Shown: positions 18,797-27,264 of the stretch, piece by piece
How positions within the stretch are numbered: the first letter of the stretch is position 1
How the letters are laid out: each line of letters opens with the position of its first letter
Source of the DNA: Colwellia psychrerythraea
Lineage (GTDB): Bacteria > Pseudomonadota > Gammaproteobacteria > Enterobacterales > Alteromonadaceae
Assembly (NCBI RefSeq): GCF_000764185.1
Contig: NZ_JQEC01000054.1
Coordinates: forward strand, 62,001 to 126,000
DNA length: 64,000 nt
Direction: 5' to 3'
The notes under the pieces: generated by a model
Seen by the model: only the letters and a program-made list of their open reading frames with translations
What the model was told of the DNA's origin: nothing
Databases searched by the model: none
Program-made: the position numbers and the translations under genes

Positions 18797-19170
18797 ACCT
18801 TGCCCTCCACTGGGTTATTCATATTCACTGAGAGTAACTGCTCCGCTGAAAGTTTTAATCGTGAAATTTTCATTAGAATTTCAGGCCATTGGTGCGACAA
18901 AAAACTATCACGCTCTCTATCTAACATTAATTCTTGTGCGCCTGGCATAACAAACAAACCTTTACCGCGTTGTTTTTCTACAACCTGTTCATCCTGTAAC
19001 ATCTGATACGCCTTAGAAATTGTAATTGGATTAAGCTGATACTCAGCCGCTACTTTCCTTACTGAAGGTAACGCTTCTCCTTCCTTGATATAGCCATCTA
19101 ATATGCGAGTGACTACTTGCTGATATAGTTGTAGGTATATCGGTTTTTCTGGATCCCATTGAGGTGTCAT
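18793..19170 (-). CDS. GntR-family regulator, YtrA type
   Basis: 125 residues from the ATG at 19170, which has AAGGAAAAGGG in front and starts at the conserved MTPQWDPEKPIYLQLYQ; a longer ORF reaching 19236 adds an atypical leader. A winged helix-turn-helix (about 15-80, with SVRKVAAEYQLNPITISKAY) is followed by a short YtrA-type tail with no large ligand domain. It probably represses its own operon with the ABC genes that follow. Confidence 0.88.
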   Translation of the reverse strand: MTPQWDPEKPIYLQLYQQVVTRILDGYIKEGEALPSVRKVAAEYQLNPITISKAYQMLQDEQVVEKQRGKGLFVMPGAQELMLDRERDSFLSHQWPEILMKISRLKLSAEQLLSVNMNNPVEGKV

Positions 19171-19204
19171 GCCCTTTTCCTTGAATAATACCAAAAAGAT
19201 AATA

Positions 19205-19234
19205 GTGTTATACACCACCAGCACACCATAACAC
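19205..19234. promoter_or_regulatory. Candidate operator of the GntR regulator
   Basis: GTGTTAT (19205-19211) and ATAACAC (19228-19234) form a perfect inverted repeat with a 16-base spacer, 35-64 bases upstream of the regulator start. YtrA-family regulators bind long dyads in their own promoters. Inference only. Confidence 0.45.
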
Positions 19235-19410
19235 AAGTACAGTTTTGATCTTTTTTTCGCCTGACTTGTTAAATAAGGAAAATAAAATGTGTATAAAACA
19301 AACTAATCAATTGATATATAGGAATATTAAATTTTACAGGGTATGTGATGAGCATGAATGTAACAAAAGATGAATAACAAGCTGTGGCCGTTTTGAATTG
19401 ATGATTAGGT

Positions 19411-19650
19411 TAGTTAACCTGAACTCTGGATAATCAGCATTTGCTCAACATTCCCCCTTTATCCAATTCTCATCGTTAAAACGTCGATAAATAACCCGTT
19501 ATTCATAAACGTTTTGCCTTGATAACCGAATAAATTGAAACATTGATAGCGTACATCGCTATTTAATCCTATGAATTTTATTTTTAATAACCGTAAGCTA
19601 CTGTTTTTCTTAAACTGCAAGTATTCATTATCCAGAGTTCAAGTTAGTTA
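19411..19650. mobile_element. MITE-like element, copy 1, with 6-base target duplication
   Basis: The body is 19417-19644 (228 bases) with imperfect terminal inverted repeats beginning ACCTGAACTCTGGATAAT on the left and ending ATTATCCAGAGTTCAAGT on the right (one mismatch). It is flanked by the direct repeat TAGTTA at 19411-19416 and 19645-19650. No transposase ORF is inside. A 39-base internal block (19453-19491) recurs inverted in the copy at 24666-24757. Probably mobilised in trans by an unidentified IS. Confidence 0.8.
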
Positions 19651-19671
19651 CACCCTATGAGCTGAAAACAA

Positions 19672-19709
19672 AAAACCGTCGATACCTTAAATAAGATATC
19701 GACGGTTTT
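19672..19709 (-). terminator. hemE: Terminator of hemE
   Basis: Perfect 13-base arms AAAACCGTCGATA / TATCGACGGTTTT; on the minus strand the hairpin is followed by a T-rich run. It lies 53 bases beyond the hemE stop. Confidence 0.85.
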
Positions 19710-19761
19710 ATAATTTGAAATATACTAATGCTGCTAAGCTTCACTAGCTTATAGTAAGATC

Positions 19762-20832
19762 TTATTTATGATAAGGCTTACTTAAACGGTGTACAGACTC
19801 AATGAAGTGACCTGCATGATCAGGGTTCACATCAGGGTGAATACCATGACCTAAGTTGAATACATGGCCTGTACCGCCTTCACCAAAGCCTGCTAATATT
19901 TTTGAAACTTCTTGTTCAATACGTGGTAATGGCGCGTATAACATTGATGGATCCATATTACCTTGCAGAGCAACTTTATCACCAACACGTGCTTTAGCAT
20001 TCTCAATATCAATAGTCCAATCCAAGCCAACCGCATCACAACCTGTAGCAGCGATAGATTCTAACCACATGCCACCATTTTTAGTAAACAAGGTTACCGG
20101 TACTTTACGACCTTCGTTGTGACGGGTTAAACCATCAACGATTTTTGCCATATATTGTAATGAAAATTCATTATAATCACGTGGAGACAATACGCCGCCC
20201 CAAGTATCAAATACCATTACTGATTGTGCGCCGGCAGCAATTTGTGCGTTTAAATAACTAATAACTGAGTCTGCTAACTTATCAAGCAATAAGTGCAAAG
20301 TTTGTGGCTCTGCAAACATCATTTTTTTAATTTTAGTGAAAGCTTTAGAACTACCACCTTCAATCATATATGTTGCTAATGTCCATGGGCTACCAGAAAA
20401 ACCAATCAGTGGTACTTCACCTTTAAGCTCTTTACGAATAGTACGTACAGCGTTCATTACATAACCTAATTCATCTTCTGGATCAGGTACGGAAATTTTA
20501 TCTACATCAGCTTTACAAGTAATAGGACGTTCAAATTTTGGCCCTTCACCCGTTTCAAAATATAAACCTAAGCCCATTGCATCCGGAATAGTTAAAATAT
20601 CGCTAAACAAAATAGCTGCATCTAATGGAAATCTACGTAATGGCTGTATGGTTACTTCACAAGCAAGTTCAGCATTTTTACATACTGACATAAAATCACC
20701 GGCATCTTTACGTACGGCACGATATTCAGGTAAATAACGACCCGCTTGGCGCATCATCCATACTGGCGTGTAATCTACTGGCTGCTTTAATAGCGCACGT
20801 AAATAGGTATCATTCTTTAATTCTGTCACCAA
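19762..20832 (-). CDS. hemE: Uroporphyrinogen decarboxylase
   Basis: 356 residues, the normal length for HemE. The N-terminal substrate motif [16 protein letters not shown] at about residues 22-37, the block [17 protein letters not shown] and the C-terminal [13 protein letters not shown] are all conserved. It removes four carboxyl groups from uroporphyrinogen III to give coproporphyrinogen III in haem synthesis. It is monocistronic here, with its own terminator downstream and a long gene-free region upstream. Confidence 0.98.
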   Translation of the reverse strand: MVTELKNDTYLRALLKQPVDYTPVWMMRQAGRYLPEYRAVRKDAGDFMSVCKNAELACEVTIQPLRRFPLDAAILFSDILTIPDAMGLGLYFETGEGPKFERPITCKADVDKISVPDPEDELGYVMNAVRTIRKELKGEVPLIGFSGSPWTLATYMIEGGSSKAFTKIKKMMFAEPQTLHLLLDKLADSVISYLNAQIAAGAQSVMVFDTWGGVLSPRDYNEFSLQYMAKIVDGLTRHNEGRKVPVTLFTKNGGMWLESIAATGCDAVGLDWTIDIENAKARVGDKVALQGNMDPSMLYAPLPRIEQEVSKILAGFGEGGTGHVFNLGHGIHPDVNPDHAGHFIESVHRLSKPYHK

Positions 20833-21299
20833 TAGTTCCTCTTAATTTTCTGCTTTGCAATCATATTAGGGTTTTACTCTTTAGTAATAATCCCTGCACG
20901 ACCCAATTAATTTAGTTTATTTGATTAGCTACTACTGTTTATTAAGCATTTTGCCAATGTATTTAATGCAGCGCAGTTTAACACCGACCAGGCATTTGAT
21001 CTATGCGCTAAATCAACACTCCTGAAAAAATACACAAATGCGGATTCAACAATAAAACACTTCGGTAGCATAAAAGTTCAATTTATTAATATTTTTTTAA
21101 AACGACTTAATTTAAGCTTGATTTTTTCCAATGAACTTTGAATCAATAGCTTAGCAGCCCCATCTTGTCCGACCAGTTTAGTACGAAAAAAGTCGTGGAG
21201 TTTATGCTCTACTAAAGTTGTTGCGGTGGCAAAAATGCTTTGGTATAAAATGCATGCGCTACAGAAAAACAATAATAAAAACAAAAACAAAAATAAATA

Positions 21300-21429
21300 G
21301 AATTAAAATTAATATAGCTAAAAATTAATAATAATAAAAAACATTAGCTGGAAATTAATAATAAGAATCTTGTTTAACAAGACCAAAATGCGAGCATTTC
21401 AGGCCTTTCTCTTTGAGAAAGGCTTTTTT
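21300..21429 (+). ncRNA. Possible small RNA ending at an orphan terminator
   Basis: A classic intrinsic terminator occurs with no plus-strand coding sequence for over a kilobase upstream. A small stem CTTGTT-T-AACAAG precedes it (about 21369-21381). The 5' end cannot be set from sequence, so the start given is arbitrary. It matches no small RNA that I recognise. Confidence 0.25.
21403..21429 (+). terminator. Strong orphan intrinsic terminator
   Basis: Perfect 9-base arms GCCTTTCTC / GAGAAAGGC with a TTT loop, followed by six Ts. The orientation is plus; hemE upstream is transcribed the other way and the DUF2780 gene begins about 120 bases later. Confidence 0.85.
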
Positions 21430-21547
21430 ATTTGTGCTAGCATATTTTAAGCGTATAAATACAAAGTTATCATCAGAGCATCTCAATAAAGCTACTTCAA
21501 AGACCTTTCCATAAATATGTTAAAGTAAACTATACCAAAAAATTAAC

Positions 21548-22105
21548 ATGGAATTTCCCTTGAAATTAACAACCATTTATCTTGCTACCTCAGTTACCTT
21601 GCTTAGTTAAACTGGCTTAATCTCATTCTCAGCCACAGCTATCGACCTAGTTGCTATCACTAAATCATCATCAGAGCAGCTTAAGTCTGCGGCAAAAGAT
21701 GCAAAGGTACCACTACAAACTGATGCGATGATCAAATATGCAGCCAAGCAATTAAATTTATCCAAAGATACAGTCTCCGCAAGTTTTGGTTCACTATTAA
21801 AGGTTGCAAAAGATAACTTAAACCAAGATAACTTTGCCTTAATCAGTAAATCCGTGCCTGACGCACAAAACTATTTAGACAAAGCCCCTAAAGTGGCTAA
21901 GTCATCAATGAGTTCATTATTTTCAAGTGCTGGTGCAGCAGGTAAAAAAGCCGAGGGTTTAGATTACTTAAATTCTGCTTTTAAAAAGTTAGGCGTATCT
22001 AGCGAACAAGTGCCTGACTTAATAAATAGCTTTAGTGGTTATTTAGACAAGAGTCGTTATAAAGAAGCTGCTGCATTATTAAAACAGGGGTTAAGCTTCT
22101 TATAA
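21548..22105 (+). pseudogene. DUF2780-type secreted protein with an in-frame stop in its signal peptide
   Basis: An open frame from ATG 21548 (or TTG 21560, which has GGAA in front) reads a hydrophobic leader, meets TAA at 21608-21610, then continues in the same frame with TGLISFSATA, a good signal-peptidase site, and a full DUF2780-like body to 22105. The next ATG in frame is at 21728, which would give 125 residues (MIKYAAKQLNLSKDTVSAS...) without a signal peptide. The body looks well conserved. Either this is a recent pseudogene, a sequencing error, or the stop is read through. Function of DUF2780 proteins is unknown. Confidence 0.7.
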
Positions 22106-22124
22106 TGCATTCCTAGTATTACAC

Positions 22125-22151
22125 AGCCACTACTTAGTTAATTGGGTGGCT
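22125..22151 (+). terminator. Weak hairpin after the DUF2780 gene
   Basis: AGCCAC / GTGGCT arms with a 15-base loop, followed by TTC; only a short T run. It is placed correctly between the convergent DUF2780 and sodX genes. Confidence 0.4.
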
Positions 22152-22177
22152 TTCATTCTGAAAATTGATTTCTGCCA

Positions 22178-22474
22178 TCATCTAGGCGGAAATACCCATA
22201 AGACTTTGCCTTGTATTTGCGACTTGCCCACAGGACCTAGCTTCTCAATTGGCACACTGCTTTTATGATGACCTTTAAGCCAAAATAAACCATTCTTATC
22301 CACTTGTGCTAAAGATTTGACTATATGGCCGTAGCGAGGGTGAAATACTTTAAGTAAACAGCCCTCTTTTAACGTGAATATTTTTAACCAAGGCACAACA
22401 AAAACATAACTGTTTTCAGGTATCCGTGGTGACATGCTCACCCCGGTAACTTTACAAAAATGAAAACCAAACAT
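22178..22474 (-). CDS. sodX: Nickel-superoxide dismutase maturation protease
   Basis: 98 residues, an S24/S26 signal-peptidase-like protein. The catalytic Ser is in GVSMSP at about residues 11-16 and the probable general-base Lys in HIVKSLAQ near residue 53. It begins 22 bases after the stop of sodN, the gene it should serve: such proteases remove the N-terminal leader of Ni-SOD to free the His1 needed to bind nickel. Assigned mainly by position and the S26-like motifs. It is the last gene of the operon. Confidence 0.88.
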   Translation of the reverse strand: MFGFHFCKVTGVSMSPRIPENSYVFVVPWLKIFTLKEGCLLKVFHPRYGHIVKSLAQVDKNGLFWLKGHHKSSVPIEKLGPVGKSQIQGKVLWVFPPR

Positions 22475-22496
22475 AATCTGCTCTCAATTCTTATAA

Positions 22497-23000
22497 CTAA
22501 GCGTGTAAGTTGGGATAAACGATCGTTTCTGCCGGCGGATACGGACAAATAGCTTTAAAGGTGCTGACTTGTTTCGTTGCCCAAAATATTTCAGAAAAAC
22601 GGTTTACTTGCTGCAATAAATTCAGTGCAGCATCCCTGCTGATATGCTGTTTGGCTTGTGAGCTAGCGAGCATTATATTGTGTACCAATTCATGCAATTC
22701 TGGGTATTGGGTTAATTGTGGGGCTTTAATGTAATCGCCCCAGATCACATTTATTTCTTCTTTCACCTTTATACCGTGAATTTCTTTTTGATTGACTAAC
22801 CGTAAAAACTGCGCCTGCTCGTCTAAAGTAAGTGATGGCTTAGTTTTTAATTCATTCAGTAAATCAACCATACGAATAATGGTCAGTGCCGCAATTTGTG
22901 CACTAATAGGATCATAAATTTTACAAGGTATATCGCAGTGCGCCATAACAACGGGAAAGTTAAGTTTTTTATCTAATTTAGCAATAATATTATAAAGCAT
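22497..23000 (-). CDS. sodN: Nickel superoxide dismutase
   Basis: 167 residues from the third of three consecutive ATGs, which is 6 bases from AAGGAG; starts at 23003 or 23006 are possible. A 20-residue leader is followed by the nickel hook HCDIPCKIYDP, matching the Ni-SOD consensus HCDxPCxxYDP; after cleavage His1, Cys2 and Cys6 bind Ni. The rest is helical, as expected. It dismutates superoxide to oxygen and peroxide, probably in the cytoplasm since the leader is not a secretion signal. It lies in an operon with sodX behind a Fur-like box. Confidence 0.95.
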   Translation of the reverse strand: MLYNIIAKLDKKLNFPVVMAHCDIPCKIYDPISAQIAALTIIRMVDLLNELKTKPSLTLDEQAQFLRLVNQKEIHGIKVKEEINVIWGDYIKAPQLTQYPELHELVHNIMLASSQAKQHISRDAALNLLQQVNRFSEIFWATKQVSTFKAICPYPPAETIVYPNLHA

Positions 23001-23025
23001 CATCATCTCCTTTTTATGTGTTTAC

Positions 23026-23208
23026 TTAGCCTTTTGGGGCGGTAATTTCTTTAAATACCAGCACTGCAGCAGCAATAATCACCGGTACTAACCAAAGTAA
23101 ATGCACTAAGCCTGAGTCAGCAGCGCTATGGTCATGTCCGGGATGTGCAAACAATGGGTTACTTAGTAGCATTGCCATCAAGGCAAAAGTAAAAGCTGTT
23201 TTTTTCAT
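23026..23208 (-). CDS. Small His-rich membrane protein in the Ni-SOD operon
   Basis: 60 residues from the ATG at 23208, which has AAGGA 8 bases upstream. A signal peptide (MKKTAFTFALMAMLLSNPLF) probably ends at FA, so the mature protein begins HPGHDHS, followed by one membrane helix (LLWLVPVIIAAAVLVF) and a short tail. The mature N-terminus resembles the His-rich start of HupE/UreJ nickel permeases, but the rest of such a permease is missing. Being next to sodN, it may bind nickel at the membrane. No established function that I know. Confidence 0.75.
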   Translation of the reverse strand: MKKTAFTFALMAMLLSNPLFAHPGHDHSAADSGLVHLLWLVPVIIAAAVLVFKEITAPKG

Positions 23209-23276
23209 CGTTATATCCTTAATATTTGTCACCTGAAACCTGTTTAATGTTTTAAATGGAGTTCAGGCTAAGTTAG

Positions 23277-23705
23277 CTAATGCATTACCGGTTGGCTGGC
23301 ATTAACGGCGATTTCCATCTTATTAAGCGATGATAAACAACCATCGCACGCAGGGTATTTCTTGCTAAACGCCAGTAGTGGCATTAACGTGATTTTTAAT
23401 GAAAGTAATGCAATGGTTTGTAAATCTTCACTATATTGAGACTGTTGTGATAATTCAGCCATGCGTTGATGAGGTATTTGTAAATACCGAAAAGCCATTT
23501 TGGGTTGCTCTTGAGCTTCATACAAAACCGCCAAGTTATGAAAAGCACTGATCCAAGCCATAAGCAAATCACTGTCTTCAATATTGGCATACCACTTCTG
23601 CTCTAAGCACTCTATGGCTTGGTGATAATATTCCTCAGCTAACGGCAACTCTAGTCTGTTAAAACTATCGTTACCCTTTAATAACAGTAATTGCCAGACT
23701 TCCAT
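23277..23705 (-). CDS. Helical protein (TPR-like) leading the Ni-SOD operon
   Basis: 142 residues, soluble, mostly helical. Residues about 15-90 look like two or three TPR-type helix pairs (DSFNRLELPLAEEYYHQAIE, AFHNLAVLYEAQEQPKMAF). The C-terminal part has a CDGC motif at about residues 121-124 that could bind metal or be redox active. It is the first gene after the Fur-like box and precedes the small His-rich protein, sodN and sodX. It may be a chaperone or assembly factor for Ni-SOD; that is inferred only from position. Confidence 0.7.
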   Translation of the reverse strand: MEVWQLLLLKGNDSFNRLELPLAEEYYHQAIECLEQKWYANIEDSDLLMAWISAFHNLAVLYEAQEQPKMAFRYLQIPHQRMAELSQQSQYSEDLQTIALLSLKITLMPLLAFSKKYPACDGCLSSLNKMEIAVNASQPVMH

Positions 23706-23726
23706 AACACACCAAACACATTAAAT

Positions 23727-23745
23727 GATAATGATTCTCATTCTA
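23727..23745. promoter_or_regulatory. Fur-like box before the Ni-SOD operon
   Basis: GATAATGATTCTCATTCTA matches the 19-base Fur consensus GATAATGATAATCATTATC at 15 positions. It lies 22-40 bases upstream of the first gene of the operon. A Fur-family metalloregulator (Fur, or a nickel-sensing relative) is the likely controller; iron-starvation induction would make sense because Ni-SOD spares iron. Confidence 0.72.
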
Positions 23746-23997
23746 TTGCAGTTATTAAACACAGTAAAGAGCTAATTTGCTATATCATTGAACTTTAGTG
23801 TTCCAATAGGCCTGTAATTTTTAATAAAGCTGACAATAGAAGAAATAAATCACTAACCGTTATCAAAAGATACCGTTAGATTACTTTTGTGAAATGCCTG
23901 ATAGATATTATTTGCTAATTAGCGATGAACATTATACTTTTGTGCTAACTCCTACAGAGCCACCCTATTTAACTCATTACCGATAAAGAGCACACAT

Positions 23998-24474
23998 ATG
24001 AATGCACCACAACGCGACATTACCTTACGATTTTTAGCCGAACCACAAGATGTTAATTTTGGTGGTAAAGTACACGGTGGTGCAGTGATGAAATGGATAG
24101 ATTTAGCTGCTTATGCTTGTGCTGCCGGTTGGAGTGGTCGTTACTGTGTTACCGCCTATGCTGGTGGAATTCGTTTTGTTGCGCCGATTCATGTTGGCAG
24201 CTTAGTCGAAGTTGAAGCTAAAGTGATTTACACCGGCAATTCTTCCATGCATATAGCTCTAGAAGTGAATGCCTGTGACCCTAAATCATTAAACCGCCGT
24301 TTAACGACTCACTGTATTGTTATTATGGTAGCGGTTGATCAAAACGGACAATCAGAAAGTGTCCCGCAATGGCAACCAAAAAGTGAAGCTGATAAGAAGC
24401 AACATGCCTCCGCTGTAAAACTGATGGAAATGCGCAAACAAATTGGTGAAGAAATGCAGATTTTTGTTGATTAG
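23998..24474 (+). CDS. Acyl-CoA thioesterase, hotdog fold
   Basis: 158 residues. The first hotdog domain motif NFGGKVHGGAVMKWIDLAAY at about residues 20-39 is typical of the YciA/ACOT thioesterase group. It should hydrolyse acyl-CoA to free acid and CoA in the cytoplasm. The C-terminus has a charged helical extension. It stands alone; the substrate chain length cannot be told from sequence. Confidence 0.85.
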   Translation: MNAPQRDITLRFLAEPQDVNFGGKVHGGAVMKWIDLAAYACAAGWSGRYCVTAYAGGIRFVAPIHVGSLVEVEAKVIYTGNSSMHIALEVNACDPKSLNRRLTTHCIVIMVAVDQNGQSESVPQWQPKSEADKKQHASAVKLMEMRKQIGEEMQIFVD

Positions 24475-24775
24475 TGCTTTATTTAAACGGTACCACATGA
24501 GTATTCAGGTAAATGTCTTTCTCTAAGACTGTTAAGTGGGAATGCATTATCTTTGCTTACTCAACTTTATCAGACACTAAAAACTAGGTTCCGGCCAAAG
24601 AAACAACCGGAATGACTTAATTTCGGCTAGTTGATTAACCAAAAGCTAGCCACTTTCCCTATTTAACCTGAACTATGGATAATGAGTGCTTGATGTTTAT
24701 CGACGTTTTAACGCTGAGAATTGGATAAAGGGGGGCTGCTTATTTCAGAGTTCAGGTTATTTATCCATATCTTAT
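24475..24775. other. Intergenic stretch holding MITE copy 2
   Basis: About 300 bases between convergent genes. It contains a short GGTTCCGG / CCGGAAT hairpin near 24590, possibly a weak terminator for the thioesterase, and the MITE copy at 24666-24757. Confidence 0.55.
24660..24763. mobile_element. MITE-like element, copy 2, with 6-base target duplication
   Basis: The body is 24666-24757 (92 bases). The left end is ACCTGAACTATGGATAAT and the right end CAGAGTTCAGGT, the inverse of the left end. It is flanked by TATTTA at 24660-24665 and 24758-24763. A 39-base internal block (24696-24734) is the inverse of bases 19453-19491 in copy 1 with one mismatch. It is a shortened, opposite-facing member of the same family. 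Confidence 0.8.
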
Positions 24776-26029
24776 TCAGCTATCGCTTTCAGTTATAACT
24801 TTCAACTGAGTTTTAACATCTATCCACTGCGCCATATATTGGGTACTTTTATGATGATGGTGGTTAAGCATGCTGCCAATAAAGTTGGCTTGCCTATGGT
24901 GCTCAAGGTTAGCTTCTAGCCCAGATAAGCAACCAGCTAACCCAGCTAATATACTCTCTTGCTGATACATTAACTGGGCATTTTGCTGCCCTAAATCACT
25001 GGCTCTTTGCCATGCACTTTCGTCTTGATAAAGTTGTACCGCCGCATCAGCTATCGCTTGTGGCTCATTGGCAATAACGCCGGCCCAAGGTAACTCTGTT
25101 TGCATGCTCTCGGCACCAATATCTGTAGTCACCGATGGTGTTTGGCAATACATAGCTTCAGCTAGTTTGCCTTTAATGCCGGCGCCAAAACGTAACGGTG
25201 CTAAACACACTTTGGCACTTTGCATGACAAATACTGCATCATCAACCCAGCCTTTAACAAGAAAGCCTGACTTTTCATCGTGTAAGTCAGTCGCTTTTGG
25301 CGGTGGATAAGCGCCATAAATATTAACTTTGGCATTAGGCAGTTGTTTACGAATAAGTGGCCAAACTTGCTGTTTTAGCCACAATACCGCATCCCAATTA
25401 GGTGCATGGCGGAAATTTCCTATGGCCATAAAATCTTGCCGCTGTAGATAGCTCGGATTTTCTTGCGTTAACTGCCCCTGGCTTAACATAAAAGGGCAAT
25501 GGTGAATTAAACTGGCATCCACTTTAAATAAGCGCTGCAATAAATCCACCTCAATACGGGAGATCATTAAGCTGATATCAGAGCGAAATATTGATGCAAC
25601 TTCACGTTTAGCCAGCTCACTTGTTAATAAATCTTCATCAGTGATGTTACGTTTTTGTTTATAGGCTTGATGACGACTGTTCCGTAGGCAAAATAAATCT
25701 TCGGTATCTAAAATACGTAATGCTTGTGGGCACTGCTCACTAACCCGCCAACCAAACTGCTCTTCCATCATAAAGCGATCAAACATTACCGCATCAGGCT
25801 GTAAGCTTTTGATAAAATCATCAAAGCTAGTGCAATTTAGGCTTATATTTTCAACAGATATATTTAGAGCGGTTAAATCAACCATGTGCTCGGTTTTTTG
25901 CGCTGGGCTAGCAAAGGTAATATGAAAGCTTTGTGATTGGAAAAAATGGATTAACTGCATCATACGGCTACCTGCCGCAGAAGAGTTAGGCTCAGGCCAT
26001 ACATAGCCAATAATAAGAAGTTTTTTCAT
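24776..26029 (-). CDS. Glycosyltransferase, GT4-like
   Basis: 417 residues. The GT-B C-terminal donor-binding motif PLRFGAGIKGKLAEAMYCQT (about residues 278-297), then TTDIGAES, is typical of group-1 transferases; the N-terminus MKKLLIIGYVWPEPNSSAAG fits the acceptor domain. It should transfer a sugar from a nucleotide donor. No polysaccharide genes lie nearby, so the acceptor is unknown. A run of four histidines near residue 391 is unusual. The coding end lies 18 bases from MITE copy 2. Confidence 0.85.
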   Translation of the reverse strand: MKKLLIIGYVWPEPNSSAAGSRMMQLIHFFQSQSFHITFASPAQKTEHMVDLTALNISVENISLNCTSFDDFIKSLQPDAVMFDRFMMEEQFGWRVSEQCPQALRILDTEDLFCLRNSRHQAYKQKRNITDEDLLTSELAKREVASIFRSDISLMISRIEVDLLQRLFKVDASLIHHCPFMLSQGQLTQENPSYLQRQDFMAIGNFRHAPNWDAVLWLKQQVWPLIRKQLPNAKVNIYGAYPPPKATDLHDEKSGFLVKGWVDDAVFVMQSAKVCLAPLRFGAGIKGKLAEAMYCQTPSVTTDIGAESMQTELPWAGVIANEPQAIADAAVQLYQDESAWQRASDLGQQNAQLMYQQESILAGLAGCLSGLEANLEHHRQANFIGSMLNHHHHKSTQYMAQWIDVKTQLKVITESDS

Positions 26030-26070
26030 TGGACTATATTATATTTCAATGGGCTAAATATCCAATAACA

Positions 26071-26119
26071 TCGTTGTTTTCAATTATAATAGCCCACTAT
26101 TACTCAATCAAGCGCCTTG
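26071..26119. repeat. 49-base dispersed repeat, copy 1
   Basis: From TCGTTG to CGCCTTG; it matches bases 44431-44479 at 44 of 49 positions. The centre is palindromic in the other copy (GTAATAGC-AC-GCTATTAC). Intergenic, beyond the glycosyltransferase start. Confidence 0.8.
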
Positions 26120-26216
26120 TTCTTGAAAATTTATTCTAATTGAATTCTTACTTATAAAACAAACGACAAGATCTGACTTTAAATATAGTTTTTCAATAAG
26201 GTACTCAGAAAACAAA

Positions 26217-26248
26217 AAAGCCACTAGTAAATCATTACTGATGGCTTT
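26217..26248 (-). terminator. fkpA: Terminator after fkpA
   Basis: AAAGCCA-ct-AGTAA / TTACT-ga-TGGCTTT hairpin; on the minus strand it is followed by T-rich sequence. It is 60 bases past the fkpA stop. Confidence 0.7.
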
Positions 26249-26307
26249 ATATTTTATCTAGTTAGTGCATTGCCTAAGCTAAGAAAGCTTAACCAATACT
26301 AATTTAA

Positions 26308-27081
26308 CTAGTGAGCAGCATGGTCGTGACCGTCTGCTTTTGGTGCTTCAGCATCTTTTTGAATTTCTAATAATTCAATTTCAAATTGTAGTACTGAATT
26401 ACCCGGAATACTTGGTGGGTTACCATTAGGACCGTATGCTAAATCTGAAGGGATAGTAAATTTATACTTAGCACCTACAGGCATTAATTGTACACCTTCA
26501 GTCCAACCTTTGATTACACGGTTAAGTGGGAACACTGCTGGTTCGCCACGTTTATATGAACTATCAAACGTCTCGCCGTTTAAGAAAGTACCTTTATAGT
26601 GAACTGTAACAGTATCAGTTGCTAAAGGTGTATCACCTTCACCAGCTGTTAATACTTCGTATTGAATACCAGATTCAGTAACTGTTACGCCTTCTTTTTT
26701 AGCGTTGTCAGCAAGAAACTTAGCACCATCAGCTAAGCTAGCTTCAGAAGCGGCGATTGATGCTGCTTGTTGTTTTTCTTTCATGCTCGCATCAAGGTTC
26801 ATTAATAATGCTTGAATCTCTTCTTTTTCGATAACTGCTTTACCGTCAATGCTATCAACAAAACCACGTACGATTAGCTCTTTGTCTAACGTTAAACCTA
26901 GCTTGTCATGCTCTTCTAAGTTACGTTGCATGTACATACCAATTGAAGCACCCAAGCCGTAGGCTTGTTTTTGTACTTCAGTGTCTAATACTGGTGCTTT
27001 TACTTCTTCAACAGCTTTTTCGTTACAACCAACAACGGCAACTAACGCAAGGGCTACTAGGGTAGGCTTGAACAATTTCAT
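26308..27081 (-). CDS. fkpA: FKBP-type peptidyl-prolyl isomerase, lipoprotein
   Basis: 257 residues. A signal peptide ends in the lipobox VVGC with Cys at residue 19, so this is a lipoprotein, unlike E. coli FkpA. An N-terminal dimerisation domain (about 35-125) is followed by the FKBP domain (about 140-240; TVHYKGTFLNGETFDSSY, FPLNRVIKGWTEG). The tail is His-rich (GHDHAAH) and may bind metal. It speeds proline isomerisation and helps folding in the periplasm. The divergent WD40-slyX genes match the fkpA-slyX neighbourhood of enteric bacteria. Confidence 0.93.
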   Translation of the reverse strand: MKLFKPTLVALALVAVVGCNEKAVEEVKAPVLDTEVQKQAYGLGASIGMYMQRNLEEHDKLGLTLDKELIVRGFVDSIDGKAVIEKEEIQALLMNLDASMKEKQQAASIAASEASLADGAKFLADNAKKEGVTVTESGIQYEVLTAGEGDTPLATDTVTVHYKGTFLNGETFDSSYKRGEPAVFPLNRVIKGWTEGVQLMPVGAKYKFTIPSDLAYGPNGNPPSIPGNSVLQFEIELLEIQKDAEAPKADGHDHAAH

Positions 27082-27264
27082 TTATATCTCCATTTATACG
27101 ATACAATTGGAGAATTCCCCAATTTACGACTAATTACTGTTTAACTTGTCTTTTATTGCGCTGTGAAGATTTTATAAAAGTCACAACTTAAAAGATAACA
27201 CTAAACAATTTTAAAAAAGAACTTATACTAACTATAAATGCGCAAATAAAAAAGTATTAATATT

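Larger units (their letters stand above)
20833..21547. other. AT-rich gene-poor stretch upstream of hemE
   Basis: About 715 bases. Its left part should hold the hemE promoter. A TTG-started 70-codon minus ORF (21078-21290) has a low-complexity N-terminus and no RBS, so it is not called. An imperfect repeat (TAGCTAAAAATTAATAATAA and TAGCTGGAAATTAATAATAA) occurs around 21316-21364. A strong plus-strand terminator lies at 21403-21429 with no plus-strand gene before it. Confidence 0.6.

Noticed and set aside
21078-21290. 70-codon minus-strand ORF
   Set aside because: TTG start without RBS and a low-complexity Phe/Leu N-terminus from a poly-A/T tract. The C-terminal half looks somewhat protein-like, but not enough to call.
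24776-26029. A polysaccharide biosynthesis cluster around the glycosyltransferase
   Set aside because: No other sugar genes occur on either side.
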